In this document: piece after piece, positions 24,307 through 32,482 of the stretch
Layout: every line of letters begins with the position of its first letter
Numbering within the stretch: position 1 is the stretch's first letter
NCBI RefSeq assembly: GCF_022347545.1
Contig: NZ_JAKREW010000033.1
Span: 1-64,000 of the forward strand
Length of the DNA stretch: 64,000 bases
Direction of reading: 5' to 3'
Source: Terribium retamae
GTDB lineage: Bacteria; Pseudomonadota; Alphaproteobacteria; Rhizobiales; Rhizobiaceae
Program-made: the position numbers and the translations under genes
The notes under the pieces: model-generated
Told to the model about the DNA's origin: nothing
The model's input: the letters and a program-made list of their open reading frames with translations, nothing else
Database searches by the model: none

Positions 24307-26080
24307 TTAATCCCGCAGCTTGAAGACCTCTGATAAACTTCTCTATCATTTCAGGCGGATAGCTCCGTTTGGCGAAAGTTTCTCGTGGGTTCGCGGTAAA
24401 ATCGGGAAACCTGGCGTTCAAATCCGACAAGAGGCGTGCTGCCTCATCCCGCTTGCCGTCCTTGCTTGCGACGATGAGCTGCGCCACGAGATATTCGGGC
24501 TGCGGTTCGACCGTGGAAAGCGCCTGCGCCGCCCGCTTCTGCAGCTCGAGATCGTCCAGCATGAATGCCCCCTGGAATAGGGCATAATCAAGCCATTTGC
24601 TATGCGGATTGGCAAGGTTGAGGCTGCGCGCCAAAAGTGCCGTTCCCTCCCGATAGTCGCCCACCATCACGAGCGCCCAGCCGTAGTGATAGACGGCTCT
24701 CAGGTCGTATGGCGCTGCATCATAGGCCTTCTTCGCCCAGCGAACCCTTTCCTTCTGGTTTCCGAGAACACCTTCTGCATAGGCTGCCATGCGGTAGGCA
24801 CGCGAGCTGCTCGGATCGATCTGGATCGCCTTGTTGACATAGGCCATCGCCTGCTGGACGCTCGGATTGGGCGGATAAGCATACCCCCAGACGACCGCAT
24901 CCAATTGCTGACCGGCAAGGGCCGCGTAGATCAAGGCCGATGCTTCTCCATGCGCAATCAGATTTTCGAGACAGCGGTATGCGGCTTCGTGGTTCTCTGC
25001 ACTTTGGTTGGATGGATAGGTCTTCGAGAGGATGAGGCAGCTGGTCAAATCGTTCTGCAGGCGGTTTTGCTCGATATAGCCATAGATCGACCCGAACGGG
25101 CCGGTGACGCTGCCAAGGATCTTGGCGATACGATCGGCCACTTGCGACGCCGTGGTTTCGAATGCGGACAGCGTTTCCGAAGTCAGGATGCGGCCGGTTT
25201 TCAGGTTCTTGACTTCAATCGCCACGCTGCCGACTGCGGCACCCGATCCCAATGTGAAGACGAAAGCGGTCGGGTCCTCCATGCGGGCAGCGTCCCCGTC
25301 GGGGTTCAAGTCGATGAACTGGACCGTTTCCATGTTGGACAGACCAGCCCGTAATATGGTTTCGACGCGCTGTATCTGAGGATTTTTCTGACTGGCGATC
25401 AAATAGACGGACGGCAGTTTCTCCAAGGTTGTCGCGGTGGCCGAGGCGGCTGCCGGCCCTCCACCATTTGCTGAACCGGCTGGATTGAGGCCGGGCCCAT
25501 AAGTTTGACGGAGCATGAGCACCGTAAAGGTGATCATGACGATGAAGATGACGGCGACGGCGACCCAGAAGACATGCAAGTGCCTGAACAGGGTGGCCGT
25601 GGCGCCAGAGGCGTCACCTGATACACTGTTGGACGGTGTCTGTATGGCGATCGCTTCCGGAGAGATGGTTGCCGGTATGTGATCCAGAACGAAAGGCGCT
25701 TGCCGCTGTCCCGTCGACGGCTGAAATGGGATACCGACACCATTCGGTTCATAGCTGGGAATATAGCTGCCACGCGGAATGACAATCCGGATCGGTTCAG
25801 CGGCACCTTCGGTCGTGAAATATTGTTCTAGCAGTTCTCTTAGCCGGCCTGCCTGTACGCGCACCACGGCATCGGTCGAGGGATCGAAACCGGCGTCCTT
25901 GCCGAACACATCGACAGCGATGGAGAATCCTTTGAGCTTGTCGGCTTCGCCGGACTGCTCTCTTTCGACCAAATAACGCAGAAGTTCACGCGCACGTTCC
26001 GAGCGACCAAAAGTCTGGCTCGCCAGCAATCTATCAAGCGTTTCGCGCACTGCGGGGGCGGCAGGCGTGGAATGCTGCAA
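24293..26080 (-). CDS. Winged-helix-like / transmembrane / TPR protein (CadC- or cyclase-like layout)
   Basis: The 595-residue product has three parts. Residues ~1-110 form a compact domain (SERARELLRYLVEREQSGEADKL, FDPSTDAVVRVQAGRLRELL, IVIPRGSYIPSYE) that recurs in rhizobial TPR and adenylate-cyclase-like proteins and resembles a DNA-binding domain. A membrane helix follows (VFWVAVAVIFIVMITFTVLML, residues ~170-190). The C-terminal ~380 residues contain a TolB-like section and several TPR-type helix pairs (IQIDPSSSRAYRMAAYAEGVLGNQKERVRWAKKAYDAAPYD). The start is TTG at 26080 with GAGAGG nine bases upstream. A membrane-tethered sensor or regulator is a reasonable inference. Confidence 0.75.
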   Translation of the reverse strand: MQHSTPAAPAVRETLDRLLASQTFGRSERARELLRYLVEREQSGEADKLKGFSIAVDVFGKDAGFDPSTDAVVRVQAGRLRELLEQYFTTEGAAEPIRIVIPRGSYIPSYEPNGVGIPFQPSTGQRQAPFVLDHIPATISPEAIAIQTPSNSVSGDASGATATLFRHLHVFWVAVAVIFIVMITFTVLMLRQTYGPGLNPAGSANGGGPAAASATATTLEKLPSVYLIASQKNPQIQRVETILRAGLSNMETVQFIDLNPDGDAARMEDPTAFVFTLGSGAAVGSVAIEVKNLKTGRILTSETLSAFETTASQVADRIAKILGSVTGPFGSIYGYIEQNRLQNDLTSCLILSKTYPSNQSAENHEAAYRCLENLIAHGEASALIYAALAGQQLDAVVWGYAYPPNPSVQQAMAYVNKAIQIDPSSSRAYRMAAYAEGVLGNQKERVRWAKKAYDAAPYDLRAVYHYGWALVMVGDYREGTALLARSLNLANPHSKWLDYALFQGAFMLDDLELQKRAAQALSTVEPQPEYLVAQLIVASKDGKRDEAARLLSDLNARFPDFTANPRETFAKRSYPPEMIEKFIRGLQAAGLNGAT

Positions 26081-26177
26081 GTGTCGAACCTCTCAAGCCG
26101 GCACAAGTCGTATTAAGTTATCCACGATATCCGCACTTCCGTGCCAACATCGCCCCAAGCCCGGTTGAATCATTACA

Positions 26178-26205
26178 ACCCCGGCTGGAAAAATCCAGCC
26201 GGGGT
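26178..26205 (-). terminator. Strong hairpin after leuA
   Basis: A perfect 11-bp stem (ACCCCGGCTGG / CCAGCCGGGGT) with a 6-base A-rich loop lies 21 bases downstream of the leuA stop. The T-tract on the leuA strand is weak (TTGTAATG), so termination may be partial or the hairpin may protect the mRNA end. Confidence 0.65.
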
Positions 26206-26226
26206 GTTTGCCGAAATTGGGATAAA

Positions 26227-27966
26227 TCAGCGGGTTTTGAAGCCGATAATGCGGTTTGCCGCCGAGACGACCGCTTCGAGCGAAGCACCGACGATGTTGG
26301 TGTTGATGCCGACACCGAAAGTTTTGCCGCCTTCGTGCTCCATTTCGACGTAAGAAACAGCGGAGGCGTTCGAACCGCGCTGCAGCGAATGCTCGGAATA
26401 GTCGAGAACCGACAGTGCCACGCCGAGATGGCGCGAAAGCGCGTCGACAAAACCATCGATCGGACCGGTTCCGGTGCCCTTGATGATGGTTTCCTTGCCC
26501 TTGTCGAGGATCACCGCCTCGACAACGCGGCGGCCTTTCGCCGTCGTATCGGGGAAAGTTTGGTGATCGACGAATTTCAGCCTTGCCCCAGGCTGCTCGA
26601 CATAGCGGTCGATGAAGCGCTCATGGATACGCTTCGCGGAGACTTCCTTGCCTTCCGCGTCTGTAATGGCCTGGATATCCTGGCTGAACTCGACCTGCAG
26701 GCTGCGTGGCAGATTGAGGCCATAGTCGGCCTGCAGCACATAAGCGATACCACCTTTGCCCGACTGCGAGTTGATACGAATGATCGCTTCGTAGCTGCGG
26801 CCGACGTCCTGCGGGTCGATTGGCAGGTACGGCACTTCCCAAACTTCCTTGTTGGCGGACTGGATAGCCTTCATTCCCTTGTTGATGGCGTCCTGATGCG
26901 AGCCGGAGAAGGCGGTGTAGACCAGTTCACCGACATAGGGGTGGCGTTCGGGAATCTTGAGCTGGTTGGAATACTCATAGACGTCTTTCATGCGGTTGAT
27001 GTCGGAGCAATCCAACTCCGGATCGACGCCTTGCGTGAACATGTTGAGCGCCAGCGTGACGACATCGACATTGCCGGTGCGTTCGCCATTGCCGAACAAT
27101 GTGCCTTCGACGCGGTCGGCGCCGGCCATCAGGCCGAGTTCGGTCGTTGCGATGCCGGTGCCGCGGTCATTGTGCGGATGCAGCGAGATGATCAGGCTGT
27201 CGCGGTTGTCGAGATGGCGGATCATCCATTCGATGCGGTCGGCATAGACATTGGGCGTCGACATCTCGACGGTCGACGGGAGGTTGATGATCAGCTTGTT
27301 GTCGGGCGTCGGCTTTACGATTTCGGCAACCGCGTTGCAGATTTCCAACGCGACTTCCAGCTCAGTGCCGGTGAAGCTTTCCGGCGAGTACTGAAAACGA
27401 TAGCCGCCACCAGCCTTGGCTGCCATATCGGTGATCATCTTGGCGGCATCGGTAGCGATCTGCTTGATGCCGGAGACGTCCTTCTGGAAGACGACACGGC
27501 GCTGCAACTCGCTGGTCGAGTTATAGAAATGGACGATCGGGGTCTTGGCGCCCTCGAGTGCCTCGAAGGTGCGCGTGATTAATTCGGGCCGGCATTGCAC
27601 CAATACTTGCAGGTCGACATCGTCAGGCACGCCGCTTTCCTCGATGCACCAGCGCGCGAAGTCGAAGTCGGTCTGCGAAGCAGACGGAAAGCCAACCTCG
27701 ATCTCCTTGAAGCCCATATCGAGCAACAGTTGGAACATGCGCGCCTTGCGCTCGTGTCCCATCGGGTCGATCAATGCCTGGTTGCCGTCGCGCAGATCGA
27801 CGGAACACCAGATCGGCGCTTTCTCGATCTTCTTGTTCGGCCATGTGCGGTCGGTGAGGCCAACCAAAGGATAGGGCTCGTACTTGCGTACGGCATTCGG
27901 CATGCCTTTGGGGGCAAAAGCTTGTGGCATGTCGACCTCGACGCTCTTTCGTTGTGTGGAACTCAT
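26227..27966 (-). CDS. leuA: 2-isopropylmalate synthase
   Basis: LeuA condenses acetyl-CoA with 2-ketoisovalerate, the first committed step of leucine synthesis. The 579-residue product is the long-form enzyme (LeuA type 2). Its TIM barrel includes APIWCSVDLRDGNQALIDPM (catalytic Arg and metal-binding Asp) and ISLHPHNDRGTGIATTELGLMAGADRVEGTLFGNGERTGN (HxH metal ligands). The C-terminal regulatory dimerisation domain, from about residue 430, binds leucine for feedback inhibition. The gene stands alone. A leader ORF with four consecutive leucines and rival RNA helices lies upstream (28.07-28.22 kb), pointing to attenuation. Confidence 0.97.
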   Translation of the reverse strand: MSSTQRKSVEVDMPQAFAPKGMPNAVRKYEPYPLVGLTDRTWPNKKIEKAPIWCSVDLRDGNQALIDPMGHERKARMFQLLLDMGFKEIEVGFPSASQTDFDFARWCIEESGVPDDVDLQVLVQCRPELITRTFEALEGAKTPIVHFYNSTSELQRRVVFQKDVSGIKQIATDAAKMITDMAAKAGGGYRFQYSPESFTGTELEVALEICNAVAEIVKPTPDNKLIINLPSTVEMSTPNVYADRIEWMIRHLDNRDSLIISLHPHNDRGTGIATTELGLMAGADRVEGTLFGNGERTGNVDVVTLALNMFTQGVDPELDCSDINRMKDVYEYSNQLKIPERHPYVGELVYTAFSGSHQDAINKGMKAIQSANKEVWEVPYLPIDPQDVGRSYEAIIRINSQSGKGGIAYVLQADYGLNLPRSLQVEFSQDIQAITDAEGKEVSAKRIHERFIDRYVEQPGARLKFVDHQTFPDTTAKGRRVVEAVILDKGKETIIKGTGTGPIDGFVDALSRHLGVALSVLDYSEHSLQRGSNASAVSYVEMEHEGGKTFGVGINTNIVGASLEAVVSAANRIIGFKTR

Positions 27967-28067
27967 CTTTCAGTCTCCCGGCTGCTGGCCGGCATCGCCG
28001 AAGCACAAGCAGCGCCTTTAGGCTAAGTCAATCGGTTTGGTGACTTGAGGAGCTTGCCTGGGATCGA

Positions 28068-28116
28068 GCCCTGGCGGCAACGACCGCCGGGCGCTCCTTC
28101 AGCGGACCCGGCGATC
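28068..28116 (-). promoter_or_regulatory. Mutually exclusive RNA helices in the leuA leader
   Basis: On the leuA strand, GATCGCCGGG (28116-28107) can pair over ten positions (one G-U) with CCCGGCGGTC (28091-28082). The second element can instead form a hairpin with CCGCCAGGGC (28077-28068), with one bulged A. The first element overlaps the end of the leucine-rich leader ORF, where a stalled ribosome would matter. This is antiterminator/terminator logic, but no T-tract follows the second hairpin, so the outcome could be Rho-linked or translational. Confidence 0.5.
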
Positions 28117-28218
28117 GCCGATAAGGCCGAGAAGAAGAAGGGTCGAGGAAAGGGCGCGCACGGTCTCGCCGGCGAGGCCGGTCGGACGGAAAGCAAAGGA
28201 TGCTGGGCGCGTCTTCAT
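28099..28218 (-). CDS. Putative leuA leader peptide (39 aa, contains TLLLLGL)
   Basis: Reading leftward from ATG 28218 gives 39 codons ending in TGA at 28101-28099. Codons 27-30 are CTT CTT CTT CTC and codon 32 is CTT, so five of six consecutive codons encode leucine just before the rival helices. An in-frame ATG also exists at 28230. No strong Shine-Dalgarno is visible before either. The stop is about 130 bases upstream of leuA. Leucine-controlled ribosome stalling is inferred from the design, as in known leu leaders. The codon run could be chance in a GC-rich region, but its placement argues otherwise. Confidence 0.55.
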   Translation of the reverse strand: MKTRPASFAFRPTGLAGETVRALSSTLLLLGLIGDRRVR

Positions 28219-28375
28219 GGCCGCTCTCATACAGGAGCGTTTTGCCCAAGGCAAGCGAGGCGTGGTGCTATCGCCGGTTTCGGGCCGCCGACGCGGTTTT
28301 CCTTTGCGGTTTCATCCAAATGCGGCAGAGTTCCCCAATCGCGCGGCGCATGCTCAGCGCCACGGAGGGCTGATC

Positions 28376-29542
28376 ATGAATTTCGTGTTCTTCTCGCCCC
28401 ATTTTCCCGCCAATGGCGCCGATTTCTGCGATCGGCTAAGAAAGGCTGGCGCGACGGTGCTGGGGATCGGCGACGCGCCTTTCGAAGCGCTGGCTCCCAC
28501 ACTCAAAAGCGCGCTCAGCGAATATTACCGCATCACCGACATGGAGGATTACGATCAGATCTATCGCGCGATGGGCCATTTCATCCACGAATGGGGACGG
28601 ATCGACCGGTTCGAGTCGCTTAACGAACATTGGCTTGATCTGGAGGCCGGTATCCGCACCGACTTCAACATCGAGGGTATCAAGCTCGACTATGTGAAGA
28701 ACATCAAACGCAAGAGCCGCATGCGGGCCTCGTTCCGCAAGGCCGGCGTCAATGTGATCGCACAGCGCAAGACGTCCGACCGCGCCGGCGCCATGACTTT
28801 CCTGCGCAAGGTCGGATATCCTGTGGTGGTGAAGCCGGATTCAGGCGCAGGCGCCACGCACACCTACAAGATCTCCAATGTTGCCGAACTGGACGAGTTC
28901 TTCCGGATCAAGCCGGAGGGTATGAGTTTCGTCATGGAGGAATTCATCGACGGCCTCGTCGTGACCTATGACGGTCTCGTCAACCGCGACGGTGTGATCG
29001 TGTTTGCCGCGAGCACCAAATACGACGACTCCATCATGGATGTCGTCAATAAGAACAAGCACATGAGCTACACATGCCGGCCCGAAATTCCGCCTGAGAT
29101 CGAGGATGCCGGACGCAGGATCGTCAAAGCCTTCGACCTTAGGGAGCGCTTCTTTCACATCGAGTTGTTTGAAACCAGGCAAGGGAAGATCATTGCACTG
29201 GAGGTCAATATCCGCCCACCCGGCGCCTGGATGCCGGACGCCATCAATTACACTTTCGACGTCGATATCTACGCCGAATGGGCCAACATGGTCGTCAAGA
29301 ACGAGGTTGGCGGGCCGTTTGAAGGAAAATATTTCACTGTCTATGCCAGCCGCAAGAACCATATCCGCTATCGCCATAGCCATGCGGATGTGTTAGCCGC
29401 CCACGCCGACAAGATCGTCCATCATCAGGACATCGAAGAGGTCTTCAGCCGCGCAATGGGAAACTACGCCTATCAGTTGCGTTCGCGCGATCGGGATGCG
29501 TTGCGCCAAGCGGTCGAGTACATCCATGCCGAGGAGGCATAA
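28376..29542 (+). CDS. ATP-grasp family ligase
   Basis: This 388-residue protein has the ATP-grasp fold. An N-terminal Rossmann-like domain (MNFVFFSPHFPANGADFCDRLRKAGATVLGIGD) is followed by the ATP-binding lysine strand PVVVKPDSGAGATHTYKI, the linker FVMEEFIDGLVVTYDGL and the metal-binding EVNIRPPGAWMPD. Such enzymes join a carboxylate, via acyl phosphate, to an amine or thiol. I cannot name the substrate. The ATG at 28376 has GGAGGG upstream. An esterase gene follows three bases later and the two were surely made as a unit. Confidence 0.85.
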   Translation: MNFVFFSPHFPANGADFCDRLRKAGATVLGIGDAPFEALAPTLKSALSEYYRITDMEDYDQIYRAMGHFIHEWGRIDRFESLNEHWLDLEAGIRTDFNIEGIKLDYVKNIKRKSRMRASFRKAGVNVIAQRKTSDRAGAMTFLRKVGYPVVVKPDSGAGATHTYKISNVAELDEFFRIKPEGMSFVMEEFIDGLVVTYDGLVNRDGVIVFAASTKYDDSIMDVVNKNKHMSYTCRPEIPPEIEDAGRRIVKAFDLRERFFHIELFETRQGKIIALEVNIRPPGAWMPDAINYTFDVDIYAEWANMVVKNEVGGPFEGKYFTVYASRKNHIRYRHSHADVLAAHADKIVHHQDIEEVFSRAMGNYAYQLRSRDRDALRQAVEYIHAEEA

Positions 29543-29545
29543 GCG

Positions 29546-30322
29546 ATGGACATTTCCTATCATAAGCGCTGGAGCGGCAAACTCGGCCGCGACATGGAAT
29601 ACAAACGCTATGGCTATGCCGGACGTCCGGTCATCGTCTTCCCGACTTCGCAAGGGCGTTTCTATCAGTTTGAAGATGCCGGCGGAGTCGGTGCGCTTGC
29701 CGAATTCATAGATACCGGCCGCATCCAGATATTCACGGTCGATGGAATAGACAGCGAGAGCTTCTTCGATAAAAGCGGCGACCCTGCTCGTCGTATCGCC
29801 CGGCATGAAGCTTATTTTCGCTATCTGCGCGAGGAAGCCTTGCCGGAGTTTGCGGTCACCGCCGCAGAGGCCAACAGCGGCCGATCCTTGAAACCGCTGT
29901 TTTCCGGTTGCTCGATGGGCGGCTATCATTCGTCGAACTTTGTCTTCCGCTATCCCGACCTTGCAGCCGGTGTGATTTCTCTTTCGGGTGTCTATTCGAC
30001 GCGAGGTTTTCTCGGAGACGGTCTGGCGGGCGATATCTACTTCAACTCTCCGCTCGATTACCTGCCGGGTGTTTCCGATGAAGCCCTGCTTTCGCGGCTG
30101 CGCTCCTTGCGGCTGATCTTCTGTTGCGGGCAGGGCGCCTGGGAGGAACAGATGCTGGCCGAGACGCATGCGCTGGAGCGTGTATTGCGCGAGAAAGCCA
30201 TTCCAGCATGGGTCGACTATTGGGGCGGCGATGTCGACCATGACTGGCCCTGGTGGCACAAGCAGCTTTCCTACTTTTTCAGCCGATGGCTTGATGAGGA
30301 CCTGAAGCATCGATTGGACTAG
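29546..30322 (+). CDS. Putative esterase (alpha/beta fold) paired with ATP-grasp ligase
   Basis: This 258-residue alpha/beta hydrolase has its nucleophile in SGCSMGGYHSSNFVFRYPDL (Ser about residue 126), an acid and a C-terminal catalytic His in DVDHDWPWWHKQL, as in the putative esterase (esterase D-like) family. No signal peptide is present, so it is cytoplasmic. The gene starts three bases after the ATP-grasp stop. A ligase and an esterase acting on the same small molecule, one joining and one releasing, is the natural inference; I know the pairing from other genomes but not its product. Confidence 0.85.
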   Translation: MDISYHKRWSGKLGRDMEYKRYGYAGRPVIVFPTSQGRFYQFEDAGGVGALAEFIDTGRIQIFTVDGIDSESFFDKSGDPARRIARHEAYFRYLREEALPEFAVTAAEANSGRSLKPLFSGCSMGGYHSSNFVFRYPDLAAGVISLSGVYSTRGFLGDGLAGDIYFNSPLDYLPGVSDEALLSRLRSLRLIFCCGQGAWEEQMLAETHALERVLREKAIPAWVDYWGGDVDHDWPWWHKQLSYFFSRWLDEDLKHRLD

Positions 30323-30420
30323 GCGATCTTCCACAGCCTGCCCTTGTTGTCTGCTCCCAGCGATTGTCGTAACCAATTCGGGCGCGAGGCGCGCATGGGC
30401 GAGGGATGAGGAGGAACAGC

Positions 30421-31413
30421 ATGGCATTTTCTAAATTCACGCGGCGCGCCGTCCTGGCGCTTGGGCTATCGGTGCTGCCGCTGGCCGGCATGGCATCGCA
30501 GTCGGTTGCGCAGGAGTTTCCCAATCGCACGGTGACGTTGGTGGTGCCGTTTGCGGCTGGCGGCTCGACCGATCTCGTCGCGCGCATCATCGCGCAGAAG
30601 ATGTCGGACGATCTTGGCCAGCAGGTGATCGTGGAGAACGTTGCGGGTGCAGGTGGCAATATCGGCGCCGACCGTGTCGCTCGGGCCGATCCGGACGGCT
30701 ACACCATTCTCATGGGCACCGTGGCCACCCATGCGCTTAATCCGCTGATCCTGAAAACCAAGCCATACGACCCCGAGAAGGACTTTTCGCCGGTTTCGTT
30801 GCTGGTGATCGTGCCTAATGTTCTGGTGGTCAATCCGGAATTGCCGGCCAAGAATGTCCAGGAACTGGTCGCGCTGCTGAAGGCGGAGCCAGATAAATAC
30901 TCCTATGCCTCATCGGGCATCGGCACGCCGCTGCATCTTTCGGGCGAACTGTTCAAAATCATGGCTGGCGTCGAGATGCAGCACATCCCTTACAAAGGCG
31001 CTGGCCCGGCACTCAACGATGTGATCGCCAACCAAGTGCCGATCATGTTCGACAACCTGCCGTCCTCCTCGTCGCACATCAAGGGCGGGACACTGAAGGC
31101 GCTCGGCGTGACGACAGCCAAGCGTGTGACGTCGTTCCCGGACCTCCCGACCATCGCCGAATCCGGGGTGCCCGGCTATGAAACCTATACATGGAACGCG
31201 CTGTTTGCGCCGCCCGGCACGCCGAAGGAGGTCGTCGATCGCCTCAACGCGTCGGCCAACAAGGCGATGAAGGATCCGGCAGTGATCGCCAAGATGGGCG
31301 ATTTCAGCGCCACCATTGTCGGTTCGACGCCGGAAGAACTGGGAGCTCACGTCAAGGCAGAACTCGCCAAGTGGGAACCGATCGTCAAGCAGGCCAAAAT
31401 TCAGGTCGAGTGA
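30421..31413 (+). CDS. TctC/Bug-family periplasmic solute-binding protein (orphan)
   Basis: The 330-residue product has a signal peptide (MAFSKFTRRAVLALGLSVLPLAGMASQSVAQ). The mature protein shows the Bug/TctC pattern EFPNRTVTLVVPFAAGGSTDLVARIIAQKM, a later GGNIGADRVARADPDGYTILMGT and a C-terminal GTPKEVVDRLNASANKAM. These proteins capture carboxylates for the tripartite tricarboxylate transporter. The membrane subunits TctA and TctB are not encoded nearby, so this is an orphan binding protein, as is frequent in the family. GAGGAGG precedes the ATG at 30421. Confidence 0.93.
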   Translation: MAFSKFTRRAVLALGLSVLPLAGMASQSVAQEFPNRTVTLVVPFAAGGSTDLVARIIAQKMSDDLGQQVIVENVAGAGGNIGADRVARADPDGYTILMGTVATHALNPLILKTKPYDPEKDFSPVSLLVIVPNVLVVNPELPAKNVQELVALLKAEPDKYSYASSGIGTPLHLSGELFKIMAGVEMQHIPYKGAGPALNDVIANQVPIMFDNLPSSSSHIKGGTLKALGVTTAKRVTSFPDLPTIAESGVPGYETYTWNALFAPPGTPKEVVDRLNASANKAMKDPAVIAKMGDFSATIVGSTPEELGAHVKAELAKWEPIVKQAKIQVE

Positions 31414-31448
31414 TCGAGCGTTTCCGCCGCCTGACCTTCAAACACGCT

Positions 31449-31470
31449 GTGCGGGGCGTCAGCCCCGCAC
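31449..31470 (+). terminator. Hairpin after the TctC-like gene
   Basis: A perfect 9-bp stem (GTGCGGGGC / GCCCCGCAC) with a GTCA loop lies 36 bases after the stop. It lacks a T-tract and runs into the 3' end of the opposing monooxygenase gene. Terminator function is likely but not certain. Confidence 0.5.
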
Positions 31471-31785
31471 TTCGCCGCCCGCCTCGGCGGGTTGGTTCAA
31501 CCCATATCCGCCTGCGGGCTCGGTTTCGAACTGGAAATCGAAGCCAGCCACCATCGGACGGGCTCGCGCGATTGCTTCCTGCACATGCGGAAGTTGAAGC
31601 GACGCCTTGTGACTTGCCGCGTCGATCCAGACTTCGGTGACCCAGATAGCCGTGGTATCGGCTGGGTCACGGGCAACGATATAATTCAGGCAGCCGGGCA
31701 TGGAATCGGTCGCCTCGAGCAAGAGCTGCAAGAGTTCCTCTCGCTTGCCGGGAGTTGCTCGCATCTTTCCGATCAGGCCATACAT
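31459..31785 (-). CDS. ABM-domain quinol monooxygenase-like protein
   Basis: This 108-residue protein has the ferredoxin-like ABM fold (MYGLIGKMRATPGKREELLQLLLEATDSMPGCLNYIVARDPADTTAIWVTEVW) seen in YgiN-type quinol monooxygenases and antibiotic-biosynthesis monooxygenases. These act as small dimers without a bound metal. The last ~15 residues (Gly/Glu/Ala-rich) read through the opposing hairpin and are likely unstructured. No partner genes suggest a substrate. Confidence 0.82.
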   Translation of the reverse strand: MYGLIGKMRATPGKREELLQLLLEATDSMPGCLNYIVARDPADTTAIWVTEVWIDAASHKASLQLPHVQEAIARARPMVAGFDFQFETEPAGGYGLNQPAEAGGEVRG

Positions 31786-31949
31786 CAGGCACTCCTTCGA
31801 TCGTTACCCCTCCAGAGCGCCGCGCGGGCCGATTTGGACACGCAGAGGACGCTCTCGGACCTTAAACTCGCGCATCCTGCATTCCTAAAAGCGATTTCAG
31901 TTTTCGGCCGATGCGCTGGACCGATCATCGAACGAAAACGAGCCCGGTA

Positions 31950-32387
31950 TCAAGGCCTTAGATAAACATAACCCGCCATTTGCAACTCGGCGAGCTTCAC
32001 GACGCCGCCGGCATCGGCGCTGGCAAAGCCTTCGAACAGATCGGGTAGCGCGATGTCCATGCCGTGCATGGTGTTGGCGCAGGCATGCGGTGTCATACCC
32101 TTTTTCACCAGTCCGGCAAAACGGCTGGAGATCGCCGCGGAAGCGCCATCGCGTTTGAACGCAGCAAGCGCAGGGCCGTGAACCACCAGAACGATCTCGA
32201 CATCACCAGCTGTGCCCTCATAATGGTTCTTGATGTTGCCGAGCACGAAAGCAACCTTGTCGATGTCGTTGAGATGGTAGGCAACTCTCTGCCTGGGAGA
32301 TGCCGCCGGTGCGGCAGTTGCCATTTTTACCCCGAAGACAGCCCCGGCCGAAGCCAAGAACCCGCGGAAAATATCCCTGCGAAGCAT
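31950..32387 (-). CDS. Secreted DsrE-family protein
   Basis: The 145-residue product (MLRRDIFRGFLASAGAVFGVKM) starts with a signal sequence having an RR near the N-terminus; the RRDIF pattern resembles a Tat motif. The mature part has the DsrE/DsrF-like fold: VAYHLNDIDKVAFVLGNIKNHYEG, then VEIVLVVHGPALAAF and a Cys-containing loop MTPHACANTMHGM. Periplasmic DsrE-like proteins are widespread and poorly understood; sulfur handling is only a family guess. It is divergent from the duplicated-domain secreted protein. Confidence 0.75.
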   Translation of the reverse strand: MLRRDIFRGFLASAGAVFGVKMATAAPAASPRQRVAYHLNDIDKVAFVLGNIKNHYEGTAGDVEIVLVVHGPALAAFKRDGASAAISSRFAGLVKKGMTPHACANTMHGMDIALPDLFEGFASADAGGVVKLAELQMAGYVYLRP

Positions 32388-32482
32388 GAAAACCGTCCCG
32401 TTCTCGACAGCATAATGCACGTGGCCTTCGGCAGGTTCCTAGCATAAAATCCTGGCCAGCGGATCTTGGTGGGAGAGGGCCG

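Noticed and set aside
22985..24333. Long rightward frames opposite the tail-anchored protein and alpha/beta hydrolase genes
   Set aside because: They are shadows of the leftward genes, which have catalytic motifs, membrane segments and ribosome binding sites.
28028..28249. A 73-codon leftward frame upstream of leuA
   Set aside because: It is Arg/Ser/Pro-rich, without a start signal, and overlaps the more meaningful Leu-rich leader in another frame.
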